A stretch of DNA of 64,000 nucleotides, from assembly GCF_004145405.1 (NCBI RefSeq), contig NZ_SELQ01000003.1, positions 310,001-374,000 on the forward strand. The letters run 5' to 3'. Position numbers and translations under genes: made by a program. This DNA is from Salipiger sp. IMCC34102 (GTDB lineage: Bacteria; Pseudomonadota; Alphaproteobacteria; Rhodobacterales; Rhodobacteraceae). The notes below the pieces were generated by a model. That model was not told where the DNA came from and did not search any database. It saw nothing but the letters and a program-made list of their open reading frames with translations. Positions 32,264-41,461 of this stretch are shown piece by piece (the stretch's first letter is position 1; each line of letters begins with the position of its first letter).

Positions 32264-33229
32264 TTACGCCGAATCCCCGGCTTGCGCCGCCCGCTCCGCC
32301 TTCGTCTGCTCGCGGCTGCGCGGGTCCTGACCTTGCGTGGGCCAGCCTTCGCGCTGGCGCGAACGGATGCCGTCGCTTTCCTCGGTCTGGTCGTGGAAGA
32401 GGTGCACCTGCGTCGGGTAGGGCAGGTCGATGCCGGCCTCGTCGAGCGCGATGTAGGTGGCCTGAATGACTTCCCCCCGGACGTGGATGCGATCCTTCTT
32501 GGGCGATTTCGTCCACCAGCGCAGGCGGATGATGTTGGCGAAGTCGCCCTGCGCCACGGGGATCGTTTCCGGCGCGGGGTCGGGCAGGACCCCCTCGATC
32601 CCGCGGCAGGTCTCTTCCAGGATCTGGCGCGCGCGGGCCCAGTCGTCGTTGCAGCCGATGCCCACATCGAGTTCGCTGCGCAACTGATCGTAGGCGGTCA
32701 GCACCACGACGCTGTCGGTGTAGATGTCGGCGTTGGGGATCACCACGCGGCGGCCGTCGTATGTCTTGATGAGCGTGGCGCGGGTCTCGATCCGCTCGAC
32801 GGTGCCCTCGTGCCCGCCGGAGACGATCTGGTCGCCCACCGCGAAGGGCTGGCGCAGCAGGATCAGGATGCCCGCCAGCATGTTCTGCAAGATGTCCTTG
32901 AAGGCGAAACCGATGGCGACGGACCCGACGCCCAGACCCGCGATCAGGTCGCCGGGCTTCACGGAGGGTGCGACGATGGTGATCGCCAGCATGACTCCGA
33001 CGATGATGAAGATCCATTTCACGAGGCTGGAGGCGACATCGGCAAGGCTCGGCCGGTCGCGCCGCGCGGCGGCCCGGCGGACCGCGCCCGAGATCAGTCG
33101 GGCGATGACGTAGAAGATCGCGATGACGACCAGTGCTATGGCGATGTTGGGCAAGAGCCGGAAGAACCCGTCGAGCCAGGTGTCGAGCTTGTCGAATATC
33201 AGACCGGGGTTGGCGTCGACTTCTTCCAT
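32264..33229 (-). CDS. Mechanosensitive channel of the MscS family
   Basis: 321 residues. Three N-terminal membrane helices lead to the pore-lining helix with the expected Gly/Ala pattern (PGDLIAGLGVGSVAIGFAFKDILQNMLAGILILLRQPFAVGDQI). The cytoplasmic beta domain follows (GTVERIETRATLIKTYDGRRVVIPNADIY), then a cage domain and a polar tail with GWPTQGQDPRSREQTKAE. MscS channels release solutes on hypo-osmotic shock. Normal length. It is read leftward, with the convergent side toward the PilP-like gene. Confidence 0.94.
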   Translation of the reverse strand: MEEVDANPGLIFDKLDTWLDGFFRLLPNIAIALVVIAIFYVIARLISGAVRRAAARRDRPSLADVASSLVKWIFIIVGVMLAITIVAPSVKPGDLIAGLGVGSVAIGFAFKDILQNMLAGILILLRQPFAVGDQIVSGGHEGTVERIETRATLIKTYDGRRVVIPNADIYTDSVVVLTAYDQLRSELDVGIGCNDDWARARQILEETCRGIEGVLPDPAPETIPVAQGDFANIIRLRWWTKSPKKDRIHVRGEVIQATYIALDEAGIDLPYPTQVHLFHDQTEESDGIRSRQREGWPTQGQDPRSREQTKAERAAQAGDSA

Positions 33230-33401
33230 CGGGGGATCCTGCGCTTGCTGTGTCTGGCGCGAGATGGGCCGACCGCGGCACGCGTCAATGGAGCCGTGAA
33301 CACGGGACGGTGCGCACGGGGGCAGGGGCCATGGACCGGGCCCCGGAAGTGAGGTTGGAAGGCAGATCGCCGGGCCCCGGATCGGGTCCGCGGCAGGGCG
33401 T

Positions 33402-34895
33402 CTATTCGGCGGCGACCTTGGTCTTGAAACCGGCTTCGAGCTTGTCGGCCGGGGCGATCGGATAATCGCCCGAGAAGCAGGCGTCGCAATACTGCGGGCT
33501 GTCGTTGTCGCGCCCCTCCGCCTCGCCCACCGCGCGGTAGAGCCCGTCGAGGGAGATGAACTTCAGCGAATCGACGCCCAAGTGCTCGGTCATCTCCTCT
33601 TCGGTCATGCGCGCGGCGAGAAGCTTCTCGCGCTCCGGCGTGTCGACGCCGTAGAAGCAGGGCCACATGGTGGGCGGGCTCGCGATGCGGAAGTGGACCT
33701 CCGCGGCACCGGCGTCGAGGATCATCTCCTTGATCTTCTGGCTGGTGGTGCCGCGCACGACGCTGTCGTCCACGAGGATCACGCGCTTGCCGCGGATGAG
33801 CGCGCGGTTCACGTTGAGCTTGAGGCGCACACCCATGTTGCGGATCTGCTCGGAGGGTTCGATGAAGGTGCGGCCCATGTACTGGTTGCGCACGATCCCC
33901 ATGGCGAAGGGGATACCGGATTCCAGGCTGTAGCCGATGGCCGCAGGCGTCCCTGAATCGGGCACCGGGCAGACCAGATCGGCCTCCACCGGCGCTTCCT
34001 TGGCAAGCTCTCGCCCGATCGCCTCGCGGGTCTCGTAGACCGAACGGCCGCCCAGAGAGGAATCGGGGCGGCTGAAGTAGACGTGCTCGAAGATGCAGAA
34101 ACGCGATTTCCGCGGGCGGAAGGGGAAGTGGCTTTGCACGCCGCCCTCGGCGCTGATGACGACCATCTCTCCCGGTTCGATCTCGCGCTCGAACTCGGCG
34201 CCGACGATGTCGAGCGCGCAGGTCTCGGACGCCAGCACCCAGCCCTCGCCCAGGCGGCCCAGCACCAAGGGGCGCACGCCCAAGGCATCGCGGCAGCCCA
34301 TCAGCTTCGTGCGCGTCATGGCGACGACCGAGAAGGCGCCTTCGACCTTGCGAAGCGCCTCTTCCATGCGGTCGGGAATGGTGCGGCCCATGGAGCGGGC
34401 CATGAGGTGGATGATGCATTCCGAATCCGAGGACGACTGGAAGATCGACCCGCGCTCGATCAATTCGCGCCGCAGGGCCACGGCGTTAGTGATGTTGCCG
34501 TTATGCGCGATCGCGGCGCCGCCCATGGAGAATTCCCCGAAGAACGGCTGCACGTCGCGGATCGCGGTCTGGCCTTTGGAGCCGGCGGTGGAATAGCGCA
34601 CGTGGCCGATGCCGATCTCTCCGGGCAAGGTCGCCAGGATCTCCGCGCTGGTGAACGTGTCGCGCACGAGCCCCATCCGGCGGGCCTGGTTGAAGCCGGT
34701 CGTGGGATCGTATGTGACGATGCCGCCGGCCTCCTGCCCGCGGTGCTGAAGCGCGTGCAGGCCGAGGGCCAGGAAGTTCGACGCCTCCGACACGCCGACC
34801 ACGCCGAAGACACCGCATTCTTCGCGCAGCTTGTCGCCGTCGGGATCGAACGGATGGGACGGCAGGGATTTGCAGGGGGACTGGGGCTGGCGCAC
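33402..34895 (-). CDS. purF: Amidophosphoribosyltransferase
   Basis: 497 residues from a GTG at 34895, chosen because AGGAT lies seven bases upstream and the length fits; the frame is open further upstream. PurF makes phosphoribosylamine in the first step of purine synthesis. The propeptide is followed by the catalytic Cys27 that becomes the mature N-terminus (REECGVFGVVG). The glutaminase domain holds HRGQEAGGI and HNGNITN, and the PRPP loop is VILVDDSVVRGTTS. The C-terminal cysteine-containing segment SPQYCDACFSG suggests the Fe-S-dependent type. In relatives the gene follows cvpA directly; here an inverted AI-2E gene stands between. Confidence 0.94.
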   Translation of the reverse strand: MRQPQSPCKSLPSHPFDPDGDKLREECGVFGVVGVSEASNFLALGLHALQHRGQEAGGIVTYDPTTGFNQARRMGLVRDTFTSAEILATLPGEIGIGHVRYSTAGSKGQTAIRDVQPFFGEFSMGGAAIAHNGNITNAVALRRELIERGSIFQSSSDSECIIHLMARSMGRTIPDRMEEALRKVEGAFSVVAMTRTKLMGCRDALGVRPLVLGRLGEGWVLASETCALDIVGAEFEREIEPGEMVVISAEGGVQSHFPFRPRKSRFCIFEHVYFSRPDSSLGGRSVYETREAIGRELAKEAPVEADLVCPVPDSGTPAAIGYSLESGIPFAMGIVRNQYMGRTFIEPSEQIRNMGVRLKLNVNRALIRGKRVILVDDSVVRGTTSQKIKEMILDAGAAEVHFRIASPPTMWPCFYGVDTPEREKLLAARMTEEEMTEHLGVDSLKFISLDGLYRAVGEAEGRDNDSPQYCDACFSGDYPIAPADKLEAGFKTKVAAE

Positions 34896-35081
34896 GGGGC
34901 AGATCCTGTATCCGGGAGCGTTGGGGCGCTCATACTCCCAAGATTGGCCGGTGTCACGCGGGGCCTCGGCAAGATCGCGCGCCGGTTCCCACAACGCACG
35001 GAACCGTGAAGGCAAGGTCGCGTTGGGTTTCCTACGGCACGTCGTCGTATTGCCATCTCAGCCGGACAGGACCCCGCACGC

Positions 35082-36230
35082 ATGGAAGAATACGCCGAGC
35101 ATCTTCAGGCCATCCGCCGCAGTCTCAACGTGCTGTGCATCATCGCGGTCTTCGTGACCTGCTATTTCGCCCGCGACCTGATCCTGCCGGTCGTGCTGGG
35201 TCTGCTGATCGCGCTGACGCTCAGCCCGTTCTCCCGCGCGCTCGGACGCATCGGCGTGCCGCGCTGGATCTCCGCCGTGGTGCTGATCGCGGTCACGACG
35301 ATCGCGATCGGCGGCGTGACGTACTTCGCCTCGGGCACCGTCACCGACTGGACCTCCCGCCTGCCCGAGATGGGGCGCGAGCTGGAAGACAAGCTGTCGG
35401 GCATCTTCAACCAGCTGGAAACGGTGCGCCGTGCAAGCGACAGCGTGGCCGAGATCGCGGGGGCGGGGGCGGCCGAAGATCCCCCCGGTCCGGCCGAGCC
35501 ACCGCAGGAGGTCGTCGTCCAGCAGCCCACCTTGCTTAACGACATGATGGGGGCCGTCAGCACGCTGTCGGCCACGCTGCTCGTGGCGCTGGTGCTGGCG
35601 GTCTTCCTGCTGTCCTCTGGCGATCTGTTCTACATCAAGCTGGTGCAAAGCTTCGAGACCATGAGCGGCAAGAAACGCGCCCTCACGGTCGTCTACGACA
35701 TCGAACGCAAGGTCTCGAACTACCTGCTGACGATCACCTGCATCAACGCAGGTCTAGGCGTCTGCGTGGGCCTCTGGCTCACGCTCCTGGGGCTGCCCTA
35801 CGGGTGGATCTGGGGGATCGGGGCCTTCTTGATGAACTTCCTGCCCTACCTCGGCGCCATCACCGGCGTCGCGCTGGTCGCGGCCATCTCGATCATCACC
35901 TTCGACGATCTGGGCTACGCCGTGCTCGCGCCGATCGGCTATTTCGTCCTGACCACTATCGAGGGCAATTTCGTGACTCCCGCGACGCTGGGGCGGTCAT
36001 TGAAGATGAACACGGTCGCGGTCTTTCTGACCGTGGTGCTCTGGGCCTGGCTTTGGGGCATTCCCGGGGCGCTGGTCGCGGTGCCGTTCCTCGTGGTCTT
36101 CAAGGTGATCGCCGATCACGTCGACCGGCTGTCGATCTTCGGCAACTTCCTGGGCGGATCGCACACCGTCGACCCGGAGAACTTCAACCGCGCGCGCGCG
36201 AAGCTGGAACAGGACGTGCCGGGCAGCTGA
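35082..36230 (+). CDS. AI-2E family transporter
   Basis: 382 residues. The UPF0118/AI-2E pattern is present: N-terminal helix pair (CIIAVFVTCYFARDLILPVVLGLLIALTLSPFSRAL), a soluble loop rich in Pro/Glu, then the conserved membrane segment GLPYGWIWGIGAFLMNFLPYLGAITG, PATLGRSLKMNTVAVFLTVVLWAWLWGIPGALVAVPFLVVFKV. Some members are Na+/H+ antiporters or export autoinducer-2; most are uncharacterised. It is the only rightward gene between purF and cvpA, which are normally adjacent. Confidence 0.92.
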   Translation: MEEYAEHLQAIRRSLNVLCIIAVFVTCYFARDLILPVVLGLLIALTLSPFSRALGRIGVPRWISAVVLIAVTTIAIGGVTYFASGTVTDWTSRLPEMGRELEDKLSGIFNQLETVRRASDSVAEIAGAGAAEDPPGPAEPPQEVVVQQPTLLNDMMGAVSTLSATLLVALVLAVFLLSSGDLFYIKLVQSFETMSGKKRALTVVYDIERKVSNYLLTITCINAGLGVCVGLWLTLLGLPYGWIWGIGAFLMNFLPYLGAITGVALVAAISIITFDDLGYAVLAPIGYFVLTTIEGNFVTPATLGRSLKMNTVAVFLTVVLWAWLWGIPGALVAVPFLVVFKVIADHVDRLSIFGNFLGGSHTVDPENFNRARAKLEQDVPGS

Positions 36231-36335
36231 CCCCCTTCGCCCGGTGCCCCGACGACGAATGCCGGGCGCCGCTTCAGGCAAGAGCATCGGCGGGCAGGCG
36301 AACCCGGGACCCGAGGGCCTGATGCCGGTGTTCTA

Positions 36336-36914
36336 TTACTCGACCACCACCGGCGCATCGACCGCTTCGCAGGTGCTGATCAGCTGCGTGTACTGGGTCG
36401 TGATCCAGCCCAGGGCCGCCTCGGGGTTGCGATCTTCGAGGTTGCCGCCGAAGCGGGTGAAGATACGGGCCGAGCGGCTGTCCTCGACCATCGCGATGTC
36501 CTGCGTGGACAGCACGGTCTGGTAGACGAAGAAGGCCACCGCCACGAGCAGCACGCCGCGCACGACGCCGAAGAGGAACCCCAACGCCTGGTCGGGGCCG
36601 TTCAAGGCCGAGCGTTGCACGACCGAGGAAAAGAGCGGCGTGAAGATCGAGACCACCAGAAGCGCCAGCGCGAAGACCGCGGCGAAACCCGCGATGATCG
36701 ACAATTCGCAGCTGTCGCCCAGGAAATCTCCCACCATCGGGATCTGACGCACGAGAGGCACCGCGACGTCGGCGAAGAGGAACGCCAGGATCGTCGCGCC
36801 GATCCACCCCGCGATGGCCATCGCTTCGCGGACGAGGCCCCGTGAATAGGCCAGCAAGGCCGAAACCACGATGACCAAAGCGACGATACCGTCGATGAGG
36901 GTGAAACCGTCCAT
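36336..36914 (-). CDS. cvpA: CvpA family membrane protein
   Basis: 192 residues with four predicted membrane helices. N-terminal GFTLIDGIVALVIVVSALLAYSRGLVREAMAIAGWIGA is the CvpA signature, followed by DRLLGFLFG-like sequence (DQALGFLFGVVRGVLLV). CvpA is needed for colicin V production in E. coli and is often linked to purF. It is 25 bases after radA and separated from purF by the AI-2E gene. Confidence 0.92.
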   Translation of the reverse strand: MDGFTLIDGIVALVIVVSALLAYSRGLVREAMAIAGWIGATILAFLFADVAVPLVRQIPMVGDFLGDSCELSIIAGFAAVFALALLVVSIFTPLFSSVVQRSALNGPDQALGFLFGVVRGVLLVAVAFFVYQTVLSTQDIAMVEDSRSARIFTRFGGNLEDRNPEAALGWITTQYTQLISTCEAVDAPVVVE

Positions 36915-36939
36915 GTTGAATCCCCGGGGCTCGCGGGCT

Positions 36940-38304
36940 TCAGCGGGCGCCGAAGACCTGTTCTACGAAACCGGCCAGATCCTGCGTTTCGCGCAGATCC
37001 AGACCGGCGCCTTGCGTGCCCTTCGGCGCGCGCGGCATGATCGCGGAGGTAAAACCAAGTTTCTGCGCCTCTTTCAATCTGTTTTCGGTCTGGATGACGG
37101 GACGCAGCGCACCGGACAGGCTGATTTCGCCGAAAACCACCGACTCCTTGGGCAATGCTGCGTCCTCCCGGGCGGACACCAATGCGGCGGCGACGGCCAG
37201 GTCGGCGGCAGGTTCGGTGATCCGCAGGCCGCCGGCCACGTTGAGGTAGACGTCCAGCCCCGTGAACGGCACGTCGCAGCGCGATTCCAGCACCGCGAGG
37301 ATCATCGCGAGCCGCCCGCCGTCCCAGCCCACGACCGACCGGCGTGGCTGGCTGTGGGGCGAGGGGGCGACCAGCGCCTGGATTTCGCACAGGACGGGCC
37401 GCGTGCCCTCGATGCCCGCGAAGACGACGGAGCCCGGGGCCGGATCGCCGCGCTCGGAGAGGAAGAGGGCGGAGGGATTCTTGACCTCGGCCAGGCCGCG
37501 GCCCGTCATCTCGAAGACGCCGATCTCGTCGGCGGGACCGAAGCGGTTCTTGACCGAGCGCAGGATGCGGAACTGGTGGCCACGCTCGCCTTCGAAATAA
37601 AGCACCGTGTCGACCATGTGCTCGACCACGCGGGGGCCGGCGATGGCGCCTTCCTTGGTGACGTGGCCCACCATGATGACCGAGATACCGTTGCGCTTGG
37701 CGAAGGTCGTCAGCTCGTGCGCGCAGGCGCGGACCTGGCTGACGCTGCCGGGCGCGCTGTCCACGGTGTCCGACCACATGGTCTGGATCGAATCGATCAC
37801 CACCAGGTCGGGCGAAAGCCCGTCCATCGTGGTCAGGATGTCGCGCAGGTTCGTCTCGGAGGCGAGCTGGACCGGCGATTTCTCCAACCCCAGGCGGCGG
37901 GCGCGCATCTGGACCTGGGCGTTCGATTCCTCGCCCGAGACGTAGATCACCTTCAACCCGCCGCGCGCGAAGCGGGCCGCGGCCTGCAGAAGCAGCGTCG
38001 ACTTGCCGATGCCCGGGTCGCCGCCCACCAGAAGGGCGGAGGCGCGGGTCAGACCGCCCCCCAGCACCCGGTCGAGTTCGTTCACGCCCGACAGGGTCCG
38101 GGGCGGCTCCGCCTCCTGCGTGGCAAGGTCGGTGAGGGTGATGGCCGTGCCGCGGGCCTTGCCAAGGCCCTGCTTCTTCGGACCGTGGGACAGGCCCTTG
38201 TCCTCGACCAGCGTGTTCCAGGCCCCGCAGGCGTCGCAGCGACCGGTCCACTTGGCGTGGGCGGCCCCGCAGGCGGTGCAGGTATAGGCAAGATCCTTGG
38301 GCAT
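36940..38304 (-). CDS. radA: DNA repair protein RadA
   Basis: 454 residues from the ATG at 38304 (MPKDLAYTCTACGA), which has a purine-rich upstream; an ATG 18 bases earlier is possible but poorly placed. RadA promotes branch migration in recombination. It has an N-terminal C4 zinc finger (CTACGAAHAKWTGRCDACGAWNT), Walker A GGDPGIGKSTLL, the RadA-specific KNRFG (RSVKNRFGPADEIGVFEM), and a C-terminal Lon-like domain (DVPFTGLDVYLNVAGGLRITEPAADLAV). Same direction as cvpA, with the terminator for the upstream gene in the gap before it. Confidence 0.95.
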   Translation of the reverse strand: MPKDLAYTCTACGAAHAKWTGRCDACGAWNTLVEDKGLSHGPKKQGLGKARGTAITLTDLATQEAEPPRTLSGVNELDRVLGGGLTRASALLVGGDPGIGKSTLLLQAAARFARGGLKVIYVSGEESNAQVQMRARRLGLEKSPVQLASETNLRDILTTMDGLSPDLVVIDSIQTMWSDTVDSAPGSVSQVRACAHELTTFAKRNGISVIMVGHVTKEGAIAGPRVVEHMVDTVLYFEGERGHQFRILRSVKNRFGPADEIGVFEMTGRGLAEVKNPSALFLSERGDPAPGSVVFAGIEGTRPVLCEIQALVAPSPHSQPRRSVVGWDGGRLAMILAVLESRCDVPFTGLDVYLNVAGGLRITEPAADLAVAAALVSAREDAALPKESVVFGEISLSGALRPVIQTENRLKEAQKLGFTSAIMPRAPKGTQGAGLDLRETQDLAGFVEQVFGAR

Positions 38305-38351
38305 GTTCTTCTTTTGCCCCATGGCGGCGGGGGGAGCAACGGCAAAGACGA

Positions 38352-38379
38352 AACGGCCCGCCGGGTGGGGCGGGCCGTT
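38352..38379 (-). terminator. Terminator between the membrane coiled-coil gene and radA
   Basis: AACGGCCCGCC at 38352-38362 pairs with GGCGGGCCGTT at 38369-38379 (11 bp), five-base loop plus G's. On the leftward strand TTTCGTCTTT follows. It lies between the end of the gene at 38413 and the radA start. Confidence 0.8.
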
Positions 38380-38412
38380 GCAAAAGGTGATCCTGCGACG
38401 GGTTACGGGGCG

Positions 38413-39222
38413 TTACTCGGCCGCGGGCTTCTGCCCGAGCGGCACGATGTTGTCCGTGCGCGGCGTGGCCTCGGCCTCGGGTGCCATGGGCTTCGTCTCG
38501 CGATCGAGCGAGGTGTCGTGCTCCAGCGCGTAGCCCAGCAGCGGCAGGACTTCCTGCAGCATGTCGTCGAGGTGGGCGAGCTGGCTGGCAACCCTCGTCT
38601 CCTCGACCTCGACCTGCGCCGACCAGGTGCGGATCTGCTCACAGGTGTGCAGCGCCTCGACGATCTGCTCCTGCTGGGCCTCGGCTTCTTCCTGGCGCTG
38701 CTTGAGGAACATCTTGGCGCGCGCGACGCGCTCGTCGGAGTAGACCTCCGCCAGGTGGCGGCTGCTCTGGCTCATCTGTGCCGCGACTTCCAGCACGCCC
38801 GGCTCGAGGCGGGCGAGGTCGGGGTGGTCACGCAGGTAGGACAGGCGCTCGCGCACCGCGTCGAACTCGGAGCTGAGGGTGAAGACCCCCTCGCGGTCGG
38901 CGTGGTGGACGGCGTGATAGGCGCGCTGCACGTCTTCCATGTTGATCTGGAAGTCGCGGTGCGAGCGTTCCAGCATCGAGATGCGGGCATTCGTCGGCAG
39001 AAAGAACGCGATCACGACCAGCAGGGCCGTGATGGCGATCTGCAACCACATTCCGGCCTGGCTCAGCGCCACGTCGCCCAGGCTGGCCTGCAGGCTGAGC
39101 CACGGGGCGACCCCGAGGGCGCAGGCGATGGTGTAGCCCAATGCGGCCAGCGCAAGGCCCGCGACCAGGAAAAGTGAAACGGTATGCAAAACGCGGGAAA
39201 GCAGGCGCAGGGTGTGGGTCAT
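38413..39222 (-). CDS. Membrane-anchored coiled-coil protein, uncharacterised
   Basis: 269 residues. Two membrane helices near residues 14-36 and 56-76 (VSLFLVAGLALAALGYTIACALG and GMWLQIAITALLVVIAFFLP) are followed by a long helical region with heptad character (NARISMLERSHRDFQINMEDVQRAYHAV, AKMFLKQRQEEAEAQQEQIVEALHTCEQIRTW) and a short polar tail. It ends before a strong terminator ahead of radA. Homologues in related genomes are sometimes annotated as DNA repair proteins because of that position; the sequence gives no support for that. Confidence 0.75.
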   Translation of the reverse strand: MTHTLRLLSRVLHTVSLFLVAGLALAALGYTIACALGVAPWLSLQASLGDVALSQAGMWLQIAITALLVVIAFFLPTNARISMLERSHRDFQINMEDVQRAYHAVHHADREGVFTLSSEFDAVRERLSYLRDHPDLARLEPGVLEVAAQMSQSSRHLAEVYSDERVARAKMFLKQRQEEAEAQQEQIVEALHTCEQIRTWSAQVEVEETRVASQLAHLDDMLQEVLPLLGYALEHDTSLDRETKPMAPEAEATPRTDNIVPLGQKPAAE

Positions 39223-39510
39223 CGGGTCCTCGGTCGATCAGGCAGCAAGGCGCGGGATGCAGCGCTTTTCATGCTGTCGAACGCGGCAAGTTAACCAGTT
39301 GTTCCAACGTCAAGGCATGTTTCCGAGGTTTCGAAATTGGTGCGGATTTTCGCTCAGCCGAATCTTGGGGGATTGCCGTGTCTCACGCACGCTGCGTTTT
39401 CCCCAAGGCGAAACTTCGCTGATGGTGCCGGAGCGCCCGAAACCCATCGGCGGCAAAGCGCCACCATAGGCGTGGTTTTCAATGTGCGGGCGTGGAACCG
39501 TCAGGCCAGG

Positions 39511-40566
39511 TCAGGCCTTCGCGCGGGTCGAATCGCCGGTGTGTCGACGGCTGTAGCGCGCCCCCAGCGAGGTCAGGATCTCGTAGCCGATCGTGTTCGC
39601 GGCGCGGGCCAGATCGTCCACCGTCTGTTCCGCAGAAAGCAGTGACAGGCTGGTCGGATCACGGTCGAGGTCGGTGATGTCGACGGTCACGAGGTCCATG
39701 GAGACGCGCCCGACCAGCGGCACGGGTTTTGCGCCCGCATAGAGCAAGGCACGCCCAGGCGCCGCACGCAGCACCCCGTCGGCGTAGCCCGCCGCCAGCG
39801 TCGCCAGCCGCGTGGGCCGCTCGGCCTGCCAACTGTTGCCGTAGCCCACGACCTCTCCTTCGGCCAGATCGCGGATCTGCACGACGGGCAGGTCGAGCCG
39901 CGCCACGGGCCGCGCCCCCCCGAAAGGCAGACCGCCGTATAGGCCGATGCCCGGGCGGCATTCGTCGAAATGATACTCGCGACCCAGCAGGATCCCCCCG
40001 GTCGCGGCCAGGCTGCGCGGGGTGGTGATGCCGTCGGTCATCTGGTGGAAGACGTCGAGCTGGTAGGGGTTCATCGGGTGATCGGCCTCGTCCGCGCAGG
40101 CGAGGTGGCTCATCACCACGACGGGCTTGCGCTTGAGCGCCTCGATCGCGACCTTGGCCCAGTCGTCCCATTCGAGGCCGAGCCGGTTCATCCCGGTGTC
40201 GAGTTGTATGCCGAAGGAATGCTCCGGCAGATCGGCGAAATGACGGTCGATCTGCTCCAGGCTCGACAGGATCGGCGTGAGGTTGTGCGCGACGAGCGTT
40301 TCGGTGTCGCCTTTCATGTGCCCGGTCAGGACACGGACCTGGGCGCGCGCGCCCACGGCCTCCCGCACGGCGGCGCCTTCCTCTGCGTAAGCCACGTAGA
40401 AGATCCGCGCGCCCTGGCGGGCCAGGGTCGCCGCGACCTCTGCCGCGCCCAGACCGTAGCCGTCGGCCTTGACCACCGCCGCGGTGTCCACCGACGTCAT
40501 GGCGTTGAGCGCGCGCCAGTTCGCGGCGACGGCGCCAAGGTCGATGGTCAGGTGTCCGGTGCTCAT
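39511..40566 (-). CDS. alr: Alanine racemase
   Basis: 351 residues from the ATG at 40566 ([17 protein letters not shown]). A PLP fold-type III enzyme making D-alanine for peptidoglycan. The PLP lysine is in [12 protein letters not shown], the catalytic Tyr is expected in the C-terminal domain ([16 protein letters not shown] and [23 protein letters not shown]), and the dimer segment RPGIGLYGG is present. Full length. A 288-base stretch without a gene precedes the membrane coiled-coil gene downstream, in which I see only a half CtrA-like element. Confidence 0.95.
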   Translation of the reverse strand: MSTGHLTIDLGAVAANWRALNAMTSVDTAAVVKADGYGLGAAEVAATLARQGARIFYVAYAEEGAAVREAVGARAQVRVLTGHMKGDTETLVAHNLTPILSSLEQIDRHFADLPEHSFGIQLDTGMNRLGLEWDDWAKVAIEALKRKPVVVMSHLACADEADHPMNPYQLDVFHQMTDGITTPRSLAATGGILLGREYHFDECRPGIGLYGGLPFGGARPVARLDLPVVQIRDLAEGEVVGYGNSWQAERPTRLATLAAGYADGVLRAAPGRALLYAGAKPVPLVGRVSMDLVTVDITDLDRDPTSLSLLSAEQTVDDLARAANTIGYEILTSLGARYSRRHTGDSTRAKA

Positions 40567-40686
40567 AGGCGGCGGTTCTGCCACGGTTCGCGGGTTGTCG
40601 CAATAATCACGCGTCCGCAGGCGGCTTGATTTGACGGGCCTTCGCGGACCGCAGGCGAAAGCCGTCGGATGGGTCTGCTGCGCCGC

Positions 40687-41457
40687 CTAGTCGCCGGTGG
40701 TCATGCGGTAGCGGGTCAACTCCTCGGGCGTCAGCAGGTAGATCTCGTCCGGTGGGGTCACCAGCGCGTGCTGCATCACCAGCGGGTCGATTCCCATCTG
40801 GTCGAGGAAGGTCATCACGTCGCCCTGGCCGCGCTGGATGTCCTCGACCGCAAGGAAGGCGGGCAGGGCGGTGTTCTCTCCGAAGTAGTGCTGGTGGACG
40901 CCGACGAGCGCGCCGTCCTCGACCTCGCGGTCGGTGCCGGAGGCCAGCAGGTAGGGACAGGCGGACAGGCAGATATCGGTTTCGGTCATCCGGGTGCCGA
41001 GGCCCGCGTCGCGCATCTGACGCCCGATCGCCAGCGCGTCCATCACCGACCCGCCGGGGCTGTTGAGGAAGGCAAGCTCCGGCGCGGGATCGACGGTCGC
41101 GAGGAAGTCGGCGAACCGGTCCGCGTCGCCGGGGGCGATGGTGCCCGTGAGGGTGATGACGGGGGCCGCGTCCCAGACCGTGTCCTGAAACGCCAGCCGG
41201 GAGGGCATGTCGGTGTCGACGGGCACCGGTCGCGTGCCCGGTCGCGGCGCACGCGGGTTGATGTCGGACGGCGCATAGCGGCGGGTCTGGTCGCCCGGAG
41301 AAAGCGGCTGCGTCAGCTCGGGCGCGTCCGTGCCGCGCCCGATCCGGGGCAACACGCTCAGCAGATCGTCGCTGAGCATCAGGGCCCCGAAGGCCAGTTG
41401 CAGGCCGAGGATCCACTTGAGGCTGCTGGCGACCGTGTTTCGCGAAGAGCGGGCCAT
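40687..41457 (-). CDS. Membrane-anchored ClpP-like serine protease (COG3904-type)
   Basis: 256 residues. One N-terminal membrane segment (SLKWILGLQLAFGALML) is followed by a Pro/Arg-rich linker and a ClpP/crotonase-like domain: SPGGSVMDALAIGRQMRDAGLGTRM, the candidate nucleophile in CLSACPYLLASG (Ser), and the candidate histidine in VGVHQHYFG. Proteases of this kind face the periplasm or membrane and cleave membrane or secreted proteins. It starts four bases after the stop of the membrane coiled-coil protein gene, so they are co-expressed. Active-site assignment is by analogy. Confidence 0.75.
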   Translation of the reverse strand: MARSSRNTVASSLKWILGLQLAFGALMLSDDLLSVLPRIGRGTDAPELTQPLSPGDQTRRYAPSDINPRAPRPGTRPVPVDTDMPSRLAFQDTVWDAAPVITLTGTIAPGDADRFADFLATVDPAPELAFLNSPGGSVMDALAIGRQMRDAGLGTRMTETDICLSACPYLLASGTDREVEDGALVGVHQHYFGENTALPAFLAVEDIQRGQGDVMTFLDQMGIDPLVMQHALVTPPDEIYLLTPEELTRYRMTTGD

Positions 41458-41461
41458 CCCG

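Noticed and set aside
39291-39302. TTAAC near the start of the membrane coiled-coil gene at 39222, considered as a CtrA box
   Set aside because: The second half does not match at either seven-base spacing; only a half-site.
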